Assembly: GCA_047623945.1 (NCBI GenBank) | Contig: JBLHOT010000012.1 | Coordinates: forward strand, 8,461 to 72,460 | Length of the DNA: 64,000 bases | Source: Arcticibacterium sp047623945 | GTDB taxonomy: Bacteria; Bacteroidota; Bacteroidia; Cytophagales; Spirosomataceae | Reading direction: 5' to 3' | Shown here: positions 59,818-64,000 of the stretch, piece by piece | Layout: each line of letters opens with the position of its first letter | How positions within the stretch are numbered: position 1 is the stretch's first letter | Program-made: the position numbers and the translations under genes | Notes under the pieces: model-generated | The model's database searches: none | Seen by the model: only the letters and a program-made list of their open reading frames with translations | What the model was told of the DNA's origin: nothing

Positions 59818-62800
59818 CTAGGTTATTTGAGGTATAGTCAAGATAAATTCTGTACCAAGGTTTTCACTACTCTTAAACGATAGATTACCGCCGTGAGCTT
59901 TCACTATATCATAAGCAAGGCTTAAGCCCAAACCTGTTCCTTTCCCTGAAGGCTTAGTGGTAAAGAAGGGTTGAAAAATCTTATCCTTCATGTCCTCAGG
60001 AATACCATTTCCATTGTCAGCTATAGAAACCACAACGTTGTCCTCTACTTTTCTTGTGGAAACAGAAACCTTAGGCTTAAATGAGCCATCTAGAACATCT
60101 TTAGATTTTGAATCTGCCGCGTAAAAGGCATTATTAATCAAGTTCAATATAACTCGTCCTAAGTCCTGCGGAACAACATTTACCTTAGGTAAACCCTCGT
60201 CAAACTTTGTAACTAACTCAGCGTTAAAGGTTTTATCCTTCGCTCTTAATCCGTGATAAGCTAATCTAAAATACTCATCGGTTAGCACATTAATATCAAC
60301 TAATTCTTTTTGACCCGAACTAGCTCTAGAATGCTCTAGCATACCCTTAACTATACTGCTGGCTCTGTTTCCGTGGTGATTTATTTTGTTTAGGTTATTA
60401 TCTAAATCATCAGCAATAGCCAATACCTCTTGGATATTCCCTTTATCCAGTTCTTCCTTCATTTCGGTTAGAAGTTCAGAAGACACTTCTGAGAAATTAT
60501 TCACGAAGTTTAAAGGGTTTTGAATCTCATGTGCAATACCCGCTGTAAGCTCTCCTAATGACGCCATCTTTTCGGATTGGACGAGTTGGGTTTGAGTAGA
60601 TTTCAAACTCTCCAATGAGCTTTCTAACTCTCTTGTCCTTTCGCCAACTTTTTCTTCAAGAACCCGATTCGCTATTGTTAACTTTCTGCTCCTAAATAAG
60701 ATATATAACCTAAGCAATCCTACAGCTATTAGCCCGTATAGTACGTAAGCCCACCAAGTTTGCCACCAAGGTGATAAAATAGTAAAAGAGAACTCAGCTG
60801 GTTCAGTCCAAATACCATTTATATCTTTTGATATTACTTTAAAAGTGTAGTTGCCAGCTCTTAAATTATAGTAATTTTTAGATTGAGGTGCTGCACCTCC
60901 CAGAACCCATTCTGTATCTGAGCCTTCTAATAGATATTTGAAAACAATGCGTTTATTACCAACAATGGAATTATTGTTAAAAGAAAAATTTAAGGCATTT
61001 TGATTATAAGGTAAAGCTAAATTAGCAGGCAGCGAATAATGCCCGTAGGTACTGTCCCATTTAATATTATTAACTGATAAATAACCCGAATCCTTTGGCA
61101 GAGTCTCTGTATTAAAAAAATCTCTATTGTTTTTCAACCATATAGTATCGCCTTTGTTTAAATACTCTAAAAACCTTTCATTCTTTTTAAAATCAGTATC
61201 CTCGTTCATTATACTTAAACCCGTAATATGGGTAGTCAATGGCTCCTTTTTTACCACTGGTCTCTTACTAAAGACAGTCAAATTGGGCGTATTGCCATAG
61301 ACACCTAGCCATAATTCGCCATTTTTAAGACTTATACTTGCGTCTTGGTTGAAATCAGTATTTGGGAAACCATTTTGAACATTAAAATTATTAAATGTCC
61401 AGTTTTCGTTTTCTGAAGTAGGTTTCTTGACTTCTATCAATCCATCCAAAGTGCCCACATAAACCGTACTATCTAAAGAAATCAAATCAAAAGTCATTTC
61501 TGGAATCAATCCTTCGGATTCTCCAATATTTGTTATTGTTTCTTTCGTGGTATTAATAATACTTATACCTATTGAAGTTCCAATATAGATATCTCCATCT
61601 CCATTAAGCTCCATAGTCATTATTTCATTAGATATCAATCCATCTGAAGCCGACAATGTTTTATACGTATTCTTCTTGCGATTTAATATGAAAATGCCAT
61701 TTGTAGTGCCGACCCAAATATTTCCTTTCCAATCATTCAATAATGCCATAGCAGAGCTGGAAAATAAACCTATTGATTCATCAATGGTTTTAACCACGTT
61801 TGATATGTAATCAAAACTATAAATTCCTGAATTCCCGGCTGAAATCCATATGTTTTTTTCGTTGCCTTGAATGGCTTTGTTAGCATTTCTAAAACCTTGG
61901 CTTGCACCATATCTTTTTAGGCTCTGTTTCTTTTTATCAACTAGATAAAACCCACCCGTACCTCCTAAGAAAAGTTTACCTTTTTCATACTCTAGCATTG
62001 TATTGGTATGCCTTTCTTCAGGTAATTCTTTCTGATACCCTTGTTCAGCCCCAAATGCTTTCAGCTTTTTAGTCTTGGGATTATATATGTTTATTCCATT
62101 ATAAGTACCTAGCCAAATATCACTTTCTGAATCTTCAAAAATGGCCCAGACATTGTCATCAAGCAATCCTAAACTTTTATTGAAATGTTCGGTAAAAGGA
62201 ACTTTGGTATCAATAATGAGTATTCCATGATTTTGACTTGCAATCCATAAATTTCCTAATTCGTCTATACTAGACCCGCTCAACCCTCCACCATATAACA
62301 CGGCATCAGTTCTCACATCCATTAATTGAGTTTTGTCTTTATTTAAAACATGTGTTGATCCAGTTCCGCCCATAATCCAAAGCCTGCCTTCCTCATCTTC
62401 TTGGAATTCCATATTCATTCTTGTTTCGAATGAAAGGCTTTTGCGTTTTTTGTTTTTTGCGGATAAACTGTACACATTATTATTAAAAGAACCACACCAA
62501 ACATCGCCTTGTTTATCTACAAACAAATTCATAGAGAAGTTTATTTCTAAGCCTTCAGAAAGCCCAAAAGTCTTAATTTTGGTACGGCTTGCGTCTAACA
62601 TACTCATGGAATGATGCTGGCCTATCCATAAATTGTGGTCGAAATCTTCTTCTAAGCTTATGCTCTTCCCATCTAATTTTTCTGGTAAAACTACCTGAAC
62701 TATTGTTTTAAAATCCCTACCTAATCTATGTAAAGAACCTTTACCATCACCACTCCCGATTGCAATCCAAATATTATTTTTATAGTCACATAAAATGTCA

Positions 62801-63552
62801 GTGACATTTTCATTAAAAGCATAGTTTAGTTGTAAACCACTTTTAATATCCAAGACAATAATGCCATCATTGAAAGTGGCTATCCAAATTCTCCCAGCTT
62901 TATCTTGCGTAATCCCAGAAACCCTCCTAAACGTAGCATAAGTTTCCATTTTTTGGCCATCAATCTTTATCAAACCATGATCTGTACCAAACCATTTCAT
63001 TCCATTACGGTCTATAAAAGCACTCAAGCACTGAGAACTTTCTAAACCAGATACAGTTAGCATGCCTGAACTCACATTATCTAAAACGATCGGGACATCT
63101 ACCTTAGAAATTAATGGCTCTGTAATAATACTAATTTTAGGAATAAATGCCTTACCTGGTAGGGTATTTAAGTTAATAGGAGAAGTTGGAATTTTATCCC
63201 AATCCAATTTAACCGTAGTCATGGGTTTCTTTAAAGGCTTAAAACTATTCAATTCAAAATCCTTAGATGGTAATTTATCCAAATCCAAATAAGTAGTCTT
63301 AGGAGCTGGAAGGGTATCTAAGTCTGTTATATTCCACTTTAAAGGTTTTTCTTCGGAAAATTTAAGTGGATGAGATTTTGGCGTTTTAAATTCGTCAAAT
63401 TTAGTTTTCTCGCTTACCTCATTCTTGTTTACACATGACACGGAAACAAAAGCCAGCAAAAAACTAGAAATCAGTAGGTTGGCAACAATTTTAGACTTTT
63501 TAAGCCCTTTTTCTGTATCAAACATTGATTTCCTATTTGAGTTTATCTTCAT
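59818..63552 (-). CDS. Propeller-sensor histidine kinase with lipoprotein-type N-terminus
   Basis: 1244 residues. The N-terminus (S-F-L-L-A-F-V-S-V-S-C at about 30-40) looks like a lipobox. Next comes a linker of about 120 residues rich in L-D-x-D-K-L/I-P and L-N-T-L-P repeats. Two-component regulator propeller blades (W-I-G/W-F-G-T, N-L-W-I-A) run to about residue 760, then a Y_Y_Y domain (about 860-930), one TM helix (about 935-955), a coiled coil, HisKA with His near 1008 (G-I-A-H-E-I-Q-N-P-L) and HATPase_c. It is like the HTCS sensors of Bacteroidota but lacks the receiver and AraC output, so it must signal to a separate receiver. Confidence 0.9.
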   Translation of the reverse strand: MKINSNRKSMFDTEKGLKKSKIVANLLISSFLLAFVSVSCVNKNEVSEKTKFDEFKTPKSHPLKFSEEKPLKWNITDLDTLPAPKTTYLDLDKLPSKDFELNSFKPLKKPMTTVKLDWDKIPTSPINLNTLPGKAFIPKISIITEPLISKVDVPIVLDNVSSGMLTVSGLESSQCLSAFIDRNGMKWFGTDHGLIKIDGQKMETYATFRRVSGITQDKAGRIWIATFNDGIIVLDIKSGLQLNYAFNENVTDILCDYKNNIWIAIGSGDGKGSLHRLGRDFKTIVQVVLPEKLDGKSISLEEDFDHNLWIGQHHSMSMLDASRTKIKTFGLSEGLEINFSMNLFVDKQGDVWCGSFNNNVYSLSAKNKKRKSLSFETRMNMEFQEDEEGRLWIMGGTGSTHVLNKDKTQLMDVRTDAVLYGGGLSGSSIDELGNLWIASQNHGILIIDTKVPFTEHFNKSLGLLDDNVWAIFEDSESDIWLGTYNGINIYNPKTKKLKAFGAEQGYQKELPEERHTNTMLEYEKGKLFLGGTGGFYLVDKKKQSLKRYGASQGFRNANKAIQGNEKNIWISAGNSGIYSFDYISNVVKTIDESIGLFSSSAMALLNDWKGNIWVGTTNGIFILNRKKNTYKTLSASDGLISNEIMTMELNGDGDIYIGTSIGISIINTTKETITNIGESEGLIPEMTFDLISLDSTVYVGTLDGLIEVKKPTSENENWTFNNFNVQNGFPNTDFNQDASISLKNGELWLGVYGNTPNLTVFSKRPVVKKEPLTTHITGLSIMNEDTDFKKNERFLEYLNKGDTIWLKNNRDFFNTETLPKDSGYLSVNNIKWDSTYGHYSLPANLALPYNQNALNFSFNNNSIVGNKRIVFKYLLEGSDTEWVLGGAAPQSKNYYNLRAGNYTFKVISKDINGIWTEPAEFSFTILSPWWQTWWAYVLYGLIAVGLLRLYILFRSRKLTIANRVLEEKVGERTRELESSLESLKSTQTQLVQSEKMASLGELTAGIAHEIQNPLNFVNNFSEVSSELLTEMKEELDKGNIQEVLAIADDLDNNLNKINHHGNRASSIVKGMLEHSRASSGQKELVDINVLTDEYFRLAYHGLRAKDKTFNAELVTKFDEGLPKVNVVPQDLGRVILNLINNAFYAADSKSKDVLDGSFKPKVSVSTRKVEDNVVVSIADNGNGIPEDMKDKIFQPFFTTKPSGKGTGLGLSLAYDIVKAHGGNLSFKSSENLGTEFILTIPQIT

Positions 63553-63685
63553 AGCATTAGATTATAAATTACAATTTAAGGGAATTTCACTTCTGAGAGC
63601 ATAATAAAAGGAAAACTTTAGCGAATGGTAAAGTGTTTCTTAAAGGTGAAATATACCTCTAAAATGGCCTCCTAAAAACATAAAA

Positions 63686-64000
63686 CTAATTGATAGGAAT
63701 TGTAATAATGAACTCACTTCCCTCGCCTTCCACACTCTCCACCGTCAACTCCCCACCATGAGCCTTCACTATATCATACGCCAAACTCAGCCCTAAGCCA
63801 GTTCCTTTACCAGTGTCTTTGGTAGTGAAGAAGGGTTGAAATATTTTGTCTTTGATGGCACCTGGAATGCCTTGGCCGTTGTCCTTTATAGCTATTAGCA
63901 ATTGGCTATTTGCTGTTAGGTTAGTGCTGACAGAAACCGTGGGTTTATAGCCTTCTATTTTTTTCTTTGATTGTTCATCTACTGCTTGAAATGCATTATT
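63686..64000 (-). CDS. C-terminal part of a third histidine kinase (runs off the window)
   Basis: The frame is open to base 64000 and encodes N-N-A-F-Q-A-V (N box), a short insert, D-N-G-Q-G-I (G1 box), F-F-T-T-K-D-T-G-K-G-T-G-L-G-L-S (F/G2 boxes) and the C-terminal strand ending I-P-I-N. This is a HATPase_c domain very like the two downstream kinases. The start and any sensor domain lie outside the window. A 133-base gap without clear signals separates it from the propeller kinase gene. Confidence 0.9.
   Translation of the reverse strand, partial: NNAFQAVDEQSKKKIEGYKPTVSVSTNLTANSQLLIAIKDNGQGIPGAIKDKIFQPFFTTKDTGKGTGLGLSLAYDIVKAHGGELTVESVEGEGSEFIITIPIN

Noticed and set aside
1..64000. tRNA, rRNA, CRISPR arrays, insertion sequences, prophage or defence islands
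   Set aside because: No cloverleaf-like gene, spaced repeat series, transposase, integrase or known defence gene was recognised on either strand by reading; a tRNAscan or profile search could still reveal small items.

Overview
The window looks like chromosome from a Bacteroidota bacterium, most likely order Cytophagales. Evidence: type IX secretion C-terminal sorting domains (a subtilase at 16.4-18.0 kb and a gliding-motility-type C-terminus at 46.6-50.1 kb), an LpxC-FabZ fusion, split transketolase, many SPxII-type lipoproteins, almost no Shine-Dalgarno sites, and promoters of the TTG-N(17-23)-TAnnTTTG type. The species is not identifiable from the sequence. No tRNA, rRNA, CRISPR array, insertion sequence, integrase or prophage was recognised; the only stretch longer than 300 bases without a large gene is 5261-5605, which holds a promoter and a possible 42-residue membrane protein.

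Layout. 0-5.3 kb: a heme/propeller lipoprotein (5' end outside the window), a DM13 lipoprotein, and hisG-hisD. 5.4-15 kb: a Tyr1-like prephenate dehydrogenase, an acyltransferase, a GlcNAc-1-P transferase-like enzyme, guaA with a NamZ-family lipoprotein, a LolC/E-type permease, a PspC/LiaF-like envelope-stress pair, and a TrpF-like protein that appears to lack the catalytic residues. 15-27 kb: mnmA, a secreted subtilase, Nudix, DUF2911, a beta-propeller lipoprotein, fumC, truA, GNAT, Sua5/TsaC and a large OmpA-family protein. 27-38 kb: WbqC-like, clpC, DUF4105, a YfiT/DinB enzyme with a Cys-rich membrane peptide, queuosine-precursor transporter, lolD, sucC, DUF389 with MscS, and an M48 lipoprotein. 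38-46.6 kb: FAH-family hydrolase, M23 peptidase, peroxiredoxin, both transketolase halves, an ECF sigma/anti-sigma/Spy-like operon, then two decayed genes (SRPBCC and YciI families) flanking an intact DUF4920 gene. 46.6-55.2 kb: a huge type IX-secreted protein, an ABC ATPase, and the lipid A genes lpxD, lpxC-fabZ and lpxA behind an HD hydrolase. 55.4-64 kb: YitT, a small HD hydrolase, then a minus-strand signalling block with a receiver-cyclase, a stand-alone receiver and three related histidine kinases, the last running off the window.

Most of the window is housekeeping and envelope biology. The observations most worth a second look are: (1) four places where an intrinsic-terminator hairpin sits directly on, or inside, the start of the next same-strand gene; (2) two neighbouring pseudogenes with four in-frame TAA codons and one frameshift between them; (3) a TrpF-like barrel with apparently lost catalytic residues; (4) a yeast-Tyr1-like prephenate dehydrogenase; (5) a propeller histidine kinase with a lipoprotein-type N-terminus inside a kinase/receiver/cyclase cluster. 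I did not find a clearly new defence or mobile system.
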